This document shows positions 42,722 to 51,821 of a DNA stretch of 64,000 nucleotides, one piece after another. The notes beneath the pieces were generated by a model. That model made no database searches. It worked only from the letters and a program-made list of their open reading frames with translations, and had not been told where the DNA came from. Each line of letters opens with the position of its first letter. Position 1 is the stretch's first letter. Position numbers and translations under genes: made by a program. This DNA comes from Streptomyces pseudovenezuelae (GTDB lineage: Bacteria > Actinomycetota > Actinomycetes > Streptomycetales > Streptomycetaceae): positions 186,001 through 250,000 of the forward strand of contig NZ_JARXVH010000014.1 in the NCBI RefSeq assembly GCF_029892565.1, read 5' to 3'.

Positions 42722-42770
42722 CGAAGCCCCGGCATCCTCCGCTTGAGTTCTAGTGGACGCCGGGGCTTCG
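42722..42770 (+). terminator. terminator after the Fur-family gene
   Basis: CGAAGCCCCGGC (42722-42733) and GCCGGGGCTTCG (42759-42770) form a perfect 12-bp stem with a 25-base loop. Confidence 0.85.
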
Positions 42771-42836
42771 CGCTGCGCGCAGGCATCCTGTCGCCCCGTA
42801 CGGACCTTCCGTCGTCGCCTACAGGCTTCCTCAATC

Positions 42837-42849
42837 TGACGGTCCGTCA
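42837..42849. promoter_or_regulatory. 13-bp palindrome upstream of the ABC operon
   Basis: TGACGGTCCGTCA is a perfect dyad with one central base, 52 bases before the ATPase start. The form resembles operators of TetR-type repressors. A possible -10 (CATATC) is right beside it. Confidence 0.6.
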
Positions 42850-42900
42850 TATCGTCTTGCGGCACCCTCCACTCCGTGACGAACTCCGCAAGGAGCAACC

Positions 42901-43668
42901 GTGGGAGACCCGCACCCCAAACTCCACGCCTCCGACCTGACCCGCGTCTTCGGCCGAACCCCCCACACCGTCGACGCCCTCGGCCCGCTCGATCTCACGG
43001 TCGCCCCCGGCGAGTTCGTCTGCGTCGTGGGCCCCTCCGGCTGCGGCAAGTCCACGCTGCTGCGGATCGCCGCCGGCCTGCTGCGCCCGAGCACCGGCAC
43101 GCTGGCGATCCGTGCCTCGACCGCCCGACCGGCGGCGATGATCTTCCAGGACTACGGCATCTACGACTGGAAGACGGTCCAGGCCAACGTCCGCTTCGGC
43201 CTCGACGTCCAGCGCGTCCCGCGTCGGGAGGCGAACGCCCGCGCGGCCGACTGGCTGGCCCGCATGGGCCTCGCGGACTTCGCCGACGCCTACCCGGCCA
43301 CGCTCTCCGGCGGGATGCGCCAGCGCGTGGCGATCGCCCGCGCCCTCGCCGTCGAGCCCGAACTGCTGCTCATGGACGAGCCGTTCGCCGCCCTGGACGC
43401 CCAACTCCGCATGATCCTCCAGGACGAGCTGCTGGAGATCACCCAAGCGCTGCGCACCACCACCCTGTTCATCACCCACAGCCTGGAGGAGGCGATCGTG
43501 CTGGGCGACCGCGTCCTGGTGATGTCGGCCCGCCCGGGCCGGATCATCGCCGAGCACCGCCCGCCGTTCCCCCGCCCGCGCACCGGCGACATCCGCTCGG
43601 CGCCCGAGTTCACGGCGCTCAAGAGCCAACTCTGGGAACTGCTGCGGAAGGAGGCGGTGCCGGCATGA
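42901..43668 (+). CDS. ABC transporter ATPase, nitrate/sulfonate/taurine type
   Basis: 255 residues, SsuB/TauB group. Walker A GPSGCGKSTL (~45), Q-loop IFQDYGIYDWKTV (~82), signature LSGGMRQRVAIARAL (~138), Walker B LLLMDEPFAALD (~158) and H-loop ITHSLEEA (~195). GTG start with AAGGAG upstream. First gene of a three-gene importer; overlaps the permease as ATGA. Confidence 0.94.
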   Translation: MGDPHPKLHASDLTRVFGRTPHTVDALGPLDLTVAPGEFVCVVGPSGCGKSTLLRIAAGLLRPSTGTLAIRASTARPAAMIFQDYGIYDWKTVQANVRFGLDVQRVPRREANARAADWLARMGLADFADAYPATLSGGMRQRVAIARALAVEPELLLMDEPFAALDAQLRMILQDELLEITQALRTTTLFITHSLEEAIVLGDRVLVMSARPGRIIAEHRPPFPRPRTGDIRSAPEFTALKSQLWELLRKEAVPA

Positions 43669-44531
43669 CGACCATCGCCCCCGGCAGGCAGCCGGAATCG
43701 GTCCTGGTCCGCCGCCCGGGCCCCGAGGAACTCCACCCCGTACGCACCCACCGCCGCCGGCGCGCCCTGGAACTGTCGCTCGCGGTCGCCGTGCCCCTCG
43801 TGCTGGTCCTGTGGTGGCAACTGGCCGCGGATCAGCGCTGGATCGACGCCCGCGTCTACCCCGCGCCCTCCACGATCCTGTCCGACGGCTGGGACCGGGC
43901 CGCCGCCGGTGACCTGTGGCCGGACGTGTGGGCGACCTTGAAGCGCGTCCTGGCCGGCTACGCGATCGGCACCGCGGCGGGCTACGCCCTGGGCCTCCTG
44001 ATGGGCTCGCTGCCCTTGATCAGAGCGGCCCTTGAGCCTCTCCTGGACGCCCTGTACGTCGTCCCGAAGCTGGCGCTGCTGCCGGTCTTCCTGAATATGT
44101 TCGGCCTGGGCGAGGGCCCGCAGGTGGCGTTGGTGGCGGCGACGGTGTTCTTCTTCGTCTGGATCTCCACGATGTCCGCGGTGATCGCGATCCCGTCCGG
44201 CCACCTCGACGCGGGCCGGGTCTTCGGCGCCTCGCCCTGGCAGATGTTCCGGCACGTCCTGCTGCCTGCCTCGCTGCCGTCGGTCCTGGTCGGCGCGCGG
44301 ATCGCGGCGGGCGTGGCGGTCCTGGTCATCGTCGCCTCGGAGCAGATCGCCGCGAGCAACGGCCTGGGCCACCTGATCTTCGACTCGCGCGCGCTGTTCC
44401 AGAACGACGTGATGTTCGTCGGCATCGTCTGCGTGGCCGTCCTCGGGGTGCTCTTCTCCGAACTGGTGCGGATCCTGGGCCGGTTGCTGACGCCGTGGGC
44501 ACCTCGGGACCGGGGAAGGGGACAGTCATGA
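43665..44531 (+). CDS. ABC transporter permease, SsuC/TauC type
   Basis: 288 residues, six membrane helices after a polar N-terminus of about 35 residues. EAA loop: HLDAGRVFGASPWQMFRHVLLPASLPSVLVGAR split near residue 185-215. Overlaps both neighbours by four bases (ATGA at each end), so the three genes are tightly coupled. Confidence 0.93.
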   Translation: MTTIAPGRQPESVLVRRPGPEELHPVRTHRRRRALELSLAVAVPLVLVLWWQLAADQRWIDARVYPAPSTILSDGWDRAAAGDLWPDVWATLKRVLAGYAIGTAAGYALGLLMGSLPLIRAALEPLLDALYVVPKLALLPVFLNMFGLGEGPQVALVAATVFFFVWISTMSAVIAIPSGHLDAGRVFGASPWQMFRHVLLPASLPSVLVGARIAAGVAVLVIVASEQIAASNGLGHLIFDSRALFQNDVMFVGIVCVAVLGVLFSELVRILGRLLTPWAPRDRGRGQS

Positions 44532-45682
44532 GAAGGCATGCGTACGGTCGTGCGTACGGTCTCGTGGCGGCCGTGGCCGCGCTGCTCGCGTCGGCGGCCT
44601 GCTCGTCGACGCCGTACTCGGACGACGCCGGTGCGCCGGCGGGCACGGGCGGGCGCACGATCCGGCCCGTCGACGGGTGCGGCAAGTCGTCCTGGACGGA
44701 CCCGGCCGACCTCGCGACGGACCGGCTGCCGGCCCGCTGCATGCCGCTGGCGCCCGGCCCGCAACCCCTCGCCAAGACACGGAAGTTGACGATCGCGACG
44801 GGCACGCTGAGCGCCGAGTACGTGGCGCCGCTGGAAGTCGCCCTCGACAAGGGCGAGTTCGAGAAGGAGGGCCTGGACGTCACGCTGAAGGTCCTGCCGA
44901 CGCCGGACGCGCTGCCCCTGCTGGCCAAGGGGGACATCGACGCGCTCTGGGCGGCGCCGGAGGCGGCCGTGATGAACGGCATCAAGGGCGGCTTCGACAT
45001 CAAGTGGGTCGCGGGCAACTTCTCGCCCGCCCCGAAGTCGAAGAGCGGTCTGTGGGCGCGGCTGAAGGACGGCGAGACGGCGGCCCAGGTCCGGCTCGCG
45101 GGCCGCAGCCTCGGCACGATGATCGGCAAGGGCTCCGTGATCGCGTACCCCATGGAGAAGACCCTGGAGCGGCACGGCGGCGGCCTCGACAAGATCCAGT
45201 ACCGCCAGCTGGGCTCCGCCGACGTCCTCACCGCCCTGCAGAACGGCGGTGTCGACTCGGCCTGGCTGCTCGACCCGATCTGGCGCAAGGTCGACGGAAG
45301 GCCGGGATACGCCTTCCTGGGCGGCCAGCCGCTCGGCGAGCCCCTCGGGGGCATGCTGTACGGCCGCAGCCTGCTGCACGACGACGTGGACGCCGGGGTG
45401 GCCCTGCTGCGGGCGTACCTCCGGACGGTGAACACGTACTTCGCGTCCGACTACAAACAGGACGCGGGCTTCGTCGGCTACCTCGCGAAGCTCCTGAAGA
45501 CCGACGAGGCGGTCCTGGAGTCCACCCCGTCGCTCCGCATGGACTGGGAGATCCGCGAGGGCACCACGACCCGCCTCCAGTCCGCCTACCGGGCACAGGG
45601 CGTCGCGACAGGGGATGCGCTGCCCGAGTCGAAGACGGTGGACCGCTCGCTGTACGAGGAGGCCGTGGGCCACGTGCCGTGA
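44528..45682 (+). CDS. ABC transporter substrate-binding lipoprotein
   Basis: 384 residues, SsuA/THI5-like fold (FEKEGLDVTLKVLPTPDALPLLAKGDIDALW, split ~115-150). Lipoprotein signal with ASAAC (Cys ~25). An insert with two cysteines (VDGCGKSSW, PARCMPL, ~50-75) precedes the binding domain. The ligand is unclear: alkylsulfonate, nitrate-like or a thiamine precursor are all possible. I see no riboswitch upstream that would decide. Confidence 0.9.
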   Translation: MRRHAYGRAYGLVAAVAALLASAACSSTPYSDDAGAPAGTGGRTIRPVDGCGKSSWTDPADLATDRLPARCMPLAPGPQPLAKTRKLTIATGTLSAEYVAPLEVALDKGEFEKEGLDVTLKVLPTPDALPLLAKGDIDALWAAPEAAVMNGIKGGFDIKWVAGNFSPAPKSKSGLWARLKDGETAAQVRLAGRSLGTMIGKGSVIAYPMEKTLERHGGGLDKIQYRQLGSADVLTALQNGGVDSAWLLDPIWRKVDGRPGYAFLGGQPLGEPLGGMLYGRSLLHDDVDAGVALLRAYLRTVNTYFASDYKQDAGFVGYLAKLLKTDEAVLESTPSLRMDWEIREGTTTRLQSAYRAQGVATGDALPESKTVDRSLYEEAVGHVP

Positions 45683-45705
45683 GCACGATGAGCACCGTGA
45701 ACACA

Positions 45706-45741
45706 CCGAAGGCCGGAACCCTGATGGGTTCCGGCCTTCGG
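45706..45741. terminator. terminator shared by ABC operon and tRNA
   Basis: Perfect 16-bp stem CCGAAGGCCGGAACCC / GGGTTCCGGCCTTCGG with loop TGAT between the convergent ABC operon and the first tRNA gene. Confidence 0.9.
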
Positions 45742-45748
45742 CCTTGAG

Positions 45749-45822
45749 TAGCGGGGACAGGATTTGAACCTGCGACCTCTGGGTTATGAGCCCAGCGAGC
45801 TACCGAGCTGCTCCACCCCGCG
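45749..45822 (-). tRNA. initiator tRNA-fMet (CAT)
   Basis: 74-nt cloverleaf on the minus strand, CCA not encoded. Acceptor starts CGCGGGG; anticodon CAT lies in CTGGGCTCATAACCCAG; T loop is GTTCAAATC. Initiator hallmarks are the unpaired 1:72 position (C opposite T) and three G-C pairs in the anticodon stem (GGG/CCC). Identical to the copy at 47938. Confidence 0.96.
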
Positions 45823-45914
45823 TCGGTAAACGCAACATTACGTCAGCCACGCGAGCAGAAGCAAATCGATTGACCGGCGGTCACTGAGAGGCGTCCGACC
45901 AGGTCTTTTGCGGC

Positions 45915-47732
45915 TCAGGCCGACAGCTCCTGGCCCAGCGCGTCCCGCAGCCGGGCCGCCCGCTTGCTCACCTCGGCCGGCCCCAGCGTCACCGCGCGGT
46001 CGGCCCAGCGCTGCCCCTCGGCCAGCTCGCCGCGCCGCGCGTAGACCAGGGCGAGCCGCAGCGCCGCGCGGCCGTGCCCGGCGTCGGCGGCGCGGGTCCA
46101 CCACACCGCCGCCTCCGGCTCGCTGCCTTCGCGGGCGAGCAGCAGCCCGAGATTGAAGGCGCCGTTGCGGGAGCCTGCCTCGGCCGCCGCCCGGTACCAA
46201 CGGGCCGCCTCGACGACATCGCCGCGGGCAGCGGCCATCATCCCGACACGCACCTGCGCGCGCCGGTGGCCCTGGGAAGCCGCCCGCTCGTACCACTCCT
46301 CGCACTCGGTCTTCTCGTGCACCGTCTCGCCCAGCTCGTGCGCCGGCTCCGGCGGGCGCCGCGCGTCGAGCACGGTGGCCAGCCGGTACGCCGCCTCCGG
46401 GCTGCCGCCGCCGGCCGCGCACCGCAGATGCCGCTCCGCCGCGCGCTCGTCGCCGTCGCGCAGCCGGGCGATGCCGACCTGCAGCGCCGCCTCGGTGTGC
46501 CCGGCGGCGGCCGCCCGCTCGTACCAGCGCAGCGCGACCTCGTCCTCGTCGCGCCCCGCGAACAGGATCCCCAGGTTGAAGGCCGCGTCCACGCTGCCGG
46601 CCTCCGCGGCCTTGGAGAACCACGGCTCGGCGCCGGTCGTGTCGCCGCCCTGCAGCAGCAGGATGGCCAGCGCGTTCGCCGCCTCGCGGTGCCCGGCGTA
46701 CGCCGCCCGCCGGTACCACTGCTCGGCCTGCGCCGTGCGGCTCTGCTCGGCGCAGAGCAGCCCGAGGTTGTACGCGCCGTTGTCGTCGCCCGCGTCCATC
46801 GCCGCGCGGTACCAGCGCTCGGCGGTCTGGGTCTCGCCGCGCTCTGCGTGCAGGGCGCCCAGCGCGTTGGCCGCGTTGCCGTCGCCGTCCTGGGCAGCGC
46901 GGAGCCACCACACGGCGGCGCTCTCGGTGTCGCCGGCGTCGCGCAGCAGAAAGCCCAGGGCGCAGGCGGCCCGGGCCTCGCCGTCCTTGGCGGACGTCAG
47001 GTACCAGCGCCCGGCCTCCTTGAGCTCGCCGCGCCGCTCCAGGATCGCGCCGAGCTGCAGCGCGGCCCGCCGGTGTCCGCGCGCGGACGACTGCCGGTAG
47101 AACCGCTCGGCCTCCGCGGACAGCGCGGCGCCGTCGTCTCCCCCTGACCCGGTCTCGCTCTCGTGCGCGGCCCTGCGGTCGAGCGCGCGTGCCAGTCGGT
47201 ACGCCGCCTCCCGGTGCCCCCGCTCGGCGGCGGCCCGCATCCAGTCCTCGGCGCCCGCGTCCGCGCGGTGCTCCAGCAGATCGGCGAGCGCGTAGGCGCC
47301 CAGGGCGTGTCCCTGCTCGGCGGACTGGCGCAGCCAGTACTCGGCGGCGGGCTCGTCCCCGCGCTCACGGTGGTACCGCCCGAGGGCGTGCGCGGCCGCG
47401 GCCGATCCGGCGACGGCGGCGATCCGCCACCATCCGGCGGCCTCGTCGGCGTAACCGCGCTGGTGGAGCAGGACTCCCAGGTTGTTGGCGGCGGCACGGT
47501 CGCCCGCCGCGGTGGCGCCACGCAGATGGGGCTCGGCTCCGTCGAGGTCGCCACGGCGCAGCAGCATGGCCCCGAGGACACTCTTCGCCTCGGCGTCGCC
47601 GGCCTCGGCCGCGAGCCGCTGACGAAGTTCCTCGGCAGCCTCCTCAGCGGCCTCCACGGCATCGCTCTGCCCGGAGGGCTGCACAAATCGCCCTGTCTCG
47701 AACAGAGTTGCCTTGTCCCCCATAACGTCCAT
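45915..47732 (-). CDS. Sel1/TPR-repeat protein
   Basis: 605 residues, almost all built from about 15 repeats of roughly 35 residues of the Sel1-like TPR type (pattern A-x2-LG-x4-ERG-x4-A-x-WW-x2-AA-x2-G; for example NLGVLLHQRGYADEAAGWWR, NLGLLCAEQSRTAQAEQWYR). The protein should form a solenoid for protein binding. No catalytic motif or signal peptide. ATG 47732 has AGGTGG upstream; ATG 47723 (MGDKATLF) is an alternative. It is enclosed by two identical tRNA-fMet genes on the same strand. Confidence 0.9.
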   Translation of the reverse strand: MDVMGDKATLFETGRFVQPSGQSDAVEAAEEAAEELRQRLAAEAGDAEAKSVLGAMLLRRGDLDGAEPHLRGATAAGDRAAANNLGVLLHQRGYADEAAGWWRIAAVAGSAAAAHALGRYHRERGDEPAAEYWLRQSAEQGHALGAYALADLLEHRADAGAEDWMRAAAERGHREAAYRLARALDRRAAHESETGSGGDDGAALSAEAERFYRQSSARGHRRAALQLGAILERRGELKEAGRWYLTSAKDGEARAACALGFLLRDAGDTESAAVWWLRAAQDGDGNAANALGALHAERGETQTAERWYRAAMDAGDDNGAYNLGLLCAEQSRTAQAEQWYRRAAYAGHREAANALAILLLQGGDTTGAEPWFSKAAEAGSVDAAFNLGILFAGRDEDEVALRWYERAAAAGHTEAALQVGIARLRDGDERAAERHLRCAAGGGSPEAAYRLATVLDARRPPEPAHELGETVHEKTECEEWYERAASQGHRRAQVRVGMMAAARGDVVEAARWYRAAAEAGSRNGAFNLGLLLAREGSEPEAAVWWTRAADAGHGRAALRLALVYARRGELAEGQRWADRAVTLGPAEVSKRAARLRDALGQELSA

Positions 47733-47894
47733 CGTCGCACCACCTGCAACCTGGGTACACCTGGTATACCGCAGCCAGTGAGGTCACTTCAGCGTTTTGT
47801 CGACTTGCCCACAGAGAGACAAGTCAAACACAGTTCCCCCAACTCCCCACAGCGGCACGGCCACCTCCGGGTCGGTACATGCGTTCGCACACGC

Positions 47895-47929
47895 CGAAGG
47901 CCCGGATCCTTAAAGGATCCGGGCCTTCG
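47895..47929 (-). terminator. terminator after second tRNA-fMet
   Basis: Nearly perfect 35-base palindrome: CGAAGGCCCGGATCCTT, one central A, then AAGGATCCGGGCCTTCG (17-bp arms), just downstream of the tRNA on the minus strand. Confidence 0.85.
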
Positions 47930-47937
47930 AACTGCAG

Positions 47938-48011
47938 TAGCGGGGACAGGATTTGAACCTGCGACCTCTGGGTTATGAGCCCAGCGAGCTACCGAGCTGC
48001 TCCACCCCGCG
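47938..48011 (-). tRNA. initiator tRNA-fMet (CAT), second copy
   Basis: Same 74-nt sequence as the copy at 45749, with the 1:72 mismatch and GGG/CCC anticodon stem of initiator tRNAs. It lies between the UPF0182 gene and the Sel1/TPR gene, all on the minus strand. Confidence 0.96.
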
Positions 48012-48069
48012 CCGTTGTGTGGCAACCGTACCACGGTGCGAGGTGGGCACTTGACCGGTCATTCGCCGG

Positions 48070-51048
48070 TCAGGTGCTGCCAGGACTGCTGCTCGGTCTG
48101 CTCGTCGCGCTGGGACTACCGCTGGGTTTGGGACTGCCACTGGGACTTGGGCTGGCCTTGTTGCCGCTGCCGCCACTGCCGCTCGCCTTGTCGGCCTTGG
48201 ACTGCGCGTCCTCGGCCCGCTGCAGCGCGTCCTGCAGATCCTTCTGCGCCTCGCCGTACGCCTCCCAGTCACCCTTCTTGAGCGCTGCCTGGCCGGCGTC
48301 GAAGGCCTTCTGGGCGTCGGTCAACGCCTCCTGGACCGTGGGGTTGTTGGACGTCGGTGGCGGGTTGGTGGTGGTGTCGTCGTCCGGTGGCGTGGTGACC
48401 GGACCCTCCGCTCCGAAGACCTTGTTGAGGGCCTGGTCGAGGGTGTCCTCGAAGGCGGTGGCGCCGCCGTAGGTCACCAACACCTTTCTCAGCAGCGGGT
48501 ACTTGAGCCCGCCACCGCGCACATAGACCGGCTCCACGTAGAGCAGTCCGCCGTCCAACGGGACCGTCAGCAGGTTGCCGTACTCGACCTCGGAGTCGCC
48601 GCCCTTGAGCAGCTTGATCGACTCGGCGATGTCCTGTTCGGAGTTGAACTGGCTCTGCACCTGTTTAGGCCCGTTGACGGTCGTGCTGGTCGGCAGTTTC
48701 AGCACTCTGATCTTGCCGTAGTCGGGAGTGCCCGCCTCGGCGTCGACCGTCATGAACGCACTCAGGTTGTCCCGGCCGTTGGGCGAGAAGGTCGTCGTCA
48801 GCGAGAACGCCTGGGACGACTGGTCGGGCATCTTCATGCTCAGGTAGTACGGCGGCACCGCGTCACCCGACTTGTTGGTCGGGTCGTCCGGCACCTGCCA
48901 CACCTCGCTGCCGGACAGGAACGTCTGCGCGTCCTTGACGTGGTAGCGGGTGAGCAGCTCGCGCTGGACCTTGAACAGGTCCTGCGGATACCGCAGATGG
49001 GCCATCAGCTCCGGCGAGATGGACTTCTTGGACTTCACCGTGTTCGGGAACGCCTTCATCCAGGTCTTCAGGACCGGATCCTCGGTGTCCCACTGGTAGA
49101 GCTTGACCTCGCCGGTGTACGCGTCGACGGTCGCCTTCACCGAGTTGCGGATGTAGTTGACCTGGTTCTGCTGGGCCACCACCGCGCGCGAGTTGTTCGT
49201 CGCGGTCAGCGAGTCCGCCGTCGTGTCACCGAGGGTCGTACGGGAGGCGTACGGGTATCCGTTCGTCGTGGTGTAAGCGTCGACGATCCACTGGATACGG
49301 CCGTCCACCACCGCCGGATAGGCGTCGCCGTCGATGGTCAGCCACGGGGCGACCGCCTCGACGCGCTCCTTGGGCGTGCGGTTGTATAGGATCCGCGAGC
49401 CCTCGCCGATCGCGCCGGAGTAGAGCATCTGCGGCTCGCTGAACGCCACCGCGTACGCGGCCCGGTTGACCGGGTTGGAGAGGTTGACCCCGCTCTTGCC
49501 GGTGTAGCTGGTGGTCTTCTCACCGCTGTCGTCGGAGTAGTCGATCTCCTTCTGGGGACCGCCGACGATCGAGTACGTGGTGGTCTTCTCGCCGTAGTAG
49601 ATCTGCTGCTCGTACGAGCCCAGGTCGCCCTTGGAGGGCAGGTCGGACTCGGTGAAGACCGGGCGGCCCTCGGAGTCGGCCGTGGTGCCCTTGGCGGCGA
49701 CCACGCCGTAGCCGTGGGTGTAGCGGAAGTGGTCGTTGATCCAGTTGTTCTTCGGAATGCCGTTGAGGTTCAGCTCACGCAGACCGATGACCGTGTCCTG
49801 GTCCTTGCCGTCCTTGCTGTAGCGGTCGACATCCAGGTTGGTCGGGAACGCGTAGTAGTTCCTGATCTGCTGGAGCTGCTGGAAGGTCGGCGAGACGATG
49901 TTCGGGTCCAGGATGCGGATGCTCGCCGTGGAGTCGACGTCGTCGCGCAGCTTGGTCTTGTCCTTGGTGTTGCCGGTACCCGAGTACTCGGTGACCTTGG
50001 CGTCGTCGATGCCGTACGCCTCGCGCGTCGCCTTGAGGTTCTTCTCGACGTACGGCGCTTCCTTGGCCTGCTCGTTCGGCTGGACCTGGAACTTCTGGAC
50101 GATCGCCGGGTAGAGCCCGCCGATGAGGATCGCCGAGAGCACCATCAGGCCGAAGCCGATCACCGGGAGCTGCCAGGTGCGCCGCCACAGGGTGGCGAAG
50201 AACAGCAGCGCGCAGATGACGGCGATGCAGAACAGGATCGTCTTGGCCGGCAGATAGGCGTTCGCGTCGACGTACCTCAGGCCGGTCCAGTTGTCCGTCG
50301 CCTTGAAGTCGCTGGACTTCACCGCGAGGCCGTACCGGTCGAGCCAGTACGCGACCGCCTTGAGGGCGACGAAGATGCCGAGCAGCACCGACAGGTGCCC
50401 GGTCGCGGCGGCCGTGGCACGCGCGCCCGGGGAGGTGATCCGCAGTCCGCCGTACAGGTAGTGCGTGAGGGCGGCGGCGATCACGGAGAGGATCGCGGCC
50501 GCGAAGCCGAAACCGAGCAGGAACCGGTACCAGGGCAGGTCGAACGCGTAGAAGGACACGTCGAGGTGGAACTGCGGGTCCTTCTGATGGAAGGAGACGC
50601 CGTTGACCCACATCAGCCAGGTGCGCCACTGGCTGGACGCCGACGCGCCGGCGATCAGACCGACCAGGGAGGTGATGCCGAGCAGCAGCCACCTCTTGTA
50701 GGGCGCGATGCCCATCCGGTAGCGGTCCAGGCTCTGCTGCTCCATCGACATGGCGCTCAGCGGCGGCCTCAGCCGGTGCGCGAGCCAGATGTTGAGGCCG
50801 ACCGCGAGGGCCATCAGCAGGCCGAAGACGAAGAACAGGCCGATCTTGGTCCACAGCGTGGTGGTGAAGACGGACGAGTACTTCACCGACCGGTACCAGA
50901 GCCAGTCCGTCCAGAAGCCCGCGAACATGGTGAACGCCATGCCGAGGACGGCCAGCACGCCCAGTGTCATGAGCAGGGTCCGGACGCGCCGCGACGGGCG
51001 GCCCACTCTCATCCGCGGCCCCGTCGGGCCTCCGCCGCGGTCCGGCAT
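48070..51048 (-). CDS. UPF0182 family large membrane protein
   Basis: 992 residues. Seven or so membrane helices in the first 320 residues (starting VRTLLMTLGVLAVLGMAFTM after a basic N-terminus), then a long domain probably outside the membrane (~330-900) with conserved segments such as NYYAFPTNLDVDRY, FRYTHGYGVVAAKG and LLYVEPVYV. The tail (~930-992) is Ser/Pro/Gly-rich low complexity (SPSPSGSPKPSGSPSATS). Function unknown in all species. ATG 51048 (MPDRGGGPTGPR) matches the conserved family start; the frame to 51144 does not look coding. Confidence 0.92.
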   Translation of the reverse strand: MPDRGGGPTGPRMRVGRPSRRVRTLLMTLGVLAVLGMAFTMFAGFWTDWLWYRSVKYSSVFTTTLWTKIGLFFVFGLLMALAVGLNIWLAHRLRPPLSAMSMEQQSLDRYRMGIAPYKRWLLLGITSLVGLIAGASASSQWRTWLMWVNGVSFHQKDPQFHLDVSFYAFDLPWYRFLLGFGFAAAILSVIAAALTHYLYGGLRITSPGARATAAATGHLSVLLGIFVALKAVAYWLDRYGLAVKSSDFKATDNWTGLRYVDANAYLPAKTILFCIAVICALLFFATLWRRTWQLPVIGFGLMVLSAILIGGLYPAIVQKFQVQPNEQAKEAPYVEKNLKATREAYGIDDAKVTEYSGTGNTKDKTKLRDDVDSTASIRILDPNIVSPTFQQLQQIRNYYAFPTNLDVDRYSKDGKDQDTVIGLRELNLNGIPKNNWINDHFRYTHGYGVVAAKGTTADSEGRPVFTESDLPSKGDLGSYEQQIYYGEKTTTYSIVGGPQKEIDYSDDSGEKTTSYTGKSGVNLSNPVNRAAYAVAFSEPQMLYSGAIGEGSRILYNRTPKERVEAVAPWLTIDGDAYPAVVDGRIQWIVDAYTTTNGYPYASRTTLGDTTADSLTATNNSRAVVAQQNQVNYIRNSVKATVDAYTGEVKLYQWDTEDPVLKTWMKAFPNTVKSKKSISPELMAHLRYPQDLFKVQRELLTRYHVKDAQTFLSGSEVWQVPDDPTNKSGDAVPPYYLSMKMPDQSSQAFSLTTTFSPNGRDNLSAFMTVDAEAGTPDYGKIRVLKLPTSTTVNGPKQVQSQFNSEQDIAESIKLLKGGDSEVEYGNLLTVPLDGGLLYVEPVYVRGGGLKYPLLRKVLVTYGGATAFEDTLDQALNKVFGAEGPVTTPPDDDTTTNPPPTSNNPTVQEALTDAQKAFDAGQAALKKGDWEAYGEAQKDLQDALQRAEDAQSKADKASGSGGSGNKASPSPSGSPKPSGSPSATSRPSSSPGST

Positions 51049-51212
51049 CTGGAAAGCCAAGGTGCGCACCTCGAAGTTCGCTGTCGATCCGTCAGGCCCG
51101 CGTGTTCGTGGACCTCCCGTGGCCCCCCGTGATCGCGGGCCCACACCTATGCAACTTACTCACCGCTTACTCGGTTCCCGATTCAGGTGACGAACGAGGC
51201 AGGATTGTGACC

Positions 51213-51755
51213 ATGTCCAACACTCCCATGGCGGCGAGCCCGCTCACCCGGGCCGTGCTCGAGATCGACGAGTACGTCTCCGGCCTCGGCTGGGACCAGC
51301 CCGCCCGCCTCTTCGCCCTCGTAGACACCGCACGGCTGCGGGTCCAGGAACCCGCCCTCGCGGCCCAGCTCGGCCTGACGGACGAACAGGAAGTCACCGG
51401 TCTCACCCCGATCGAGCAGGAGGAGATCCCGGCCGGCAAGCCGCTGGACGAGTTCCTCGGCACGATCGCCTGGCCCGACGCGGTGGTCGGCTGCGCGCTC
51501 ACGGTGGAGCGGCTGATGCTGCCGCCGTCCGCCGAGGCGTCCGTCCCCGAGGGGCTGAACGAGAAGAAGCTCGCCCAGTGGGTGGCCGAGCACCCCAGCC
51601 GTCAGGAGGTCCGGATGACGGTCGCGGTGCTGCGCGACGGCGCCCGTGACTCGGCCCTGCGGCTGCGCGAGAAGGACACGCCGACGGAGGTCCTCACGGG
51701 CGGCGCCCTGGTGCCTGGCCTCGCGGAGGCGCTGGCGGCGACGTTCGAGGAGTAG
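51213..51755 (+). CDS. PPA1309 family protein, unknown function
   Basis: 180 residues, cytosolic, acidic. Conserved actinobacterial family often found beside UPF0182. Recognisable segments: ASPLTRAVLEIDEYVSGLGWDQPARLFALV near the N-terminus, IAWPDAVVGCALTVERLMLPP in the middle, and LVPGLAEALAATFEE at the end. No catalytic motif seen. Divergent from the UPF0182 gene with 164 bases between. Confidence 0.88.
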   Translation: MSNTPMAASPLTRAVLEIDEYVSGLGWDQPARLFALVDTARLRVQEPALAAQLGLTDEQEVTGLTPIEQEEIPAGKPLDEFLGTIAWPDAVVGCALTVERLMLPPSAEASVPEGLNEKKLAQWVAEHPSRQEVRMTVAVLRDGARDSALRLREKDTPTEVLTGGALVPGLAEALAATFEE

Positions 51756-51794
51756 CGGGCGGCGGGTCCTACGAGGGGCGCCGGGGAGTCCGGT

Positions 51795-51815
51795 CGGCGG
51801 GACACTGTCCCGCCG
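51795..51815. terminator. hairpin between convergent PPA1309 and PDZ-protease genes
   Basis: CGGCGGGACA and TGTCCCGCCG form a 10-bp inverted repeat around a single base, so the real loop would use inner bases. Seven bases before the PDZ-protease stop. Confidence 0.7.
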
Positions 51816-51821
51816 GTCCGG

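Noticed and set aside
45706..47929. Mobile element between the two tRNA-fMet copies
   Set aside because: No integrase or transposase and no attachment-type partial tRNA repeat; both tRNAs are complete and the gene between is an ordinary Sel1/TPR protein.
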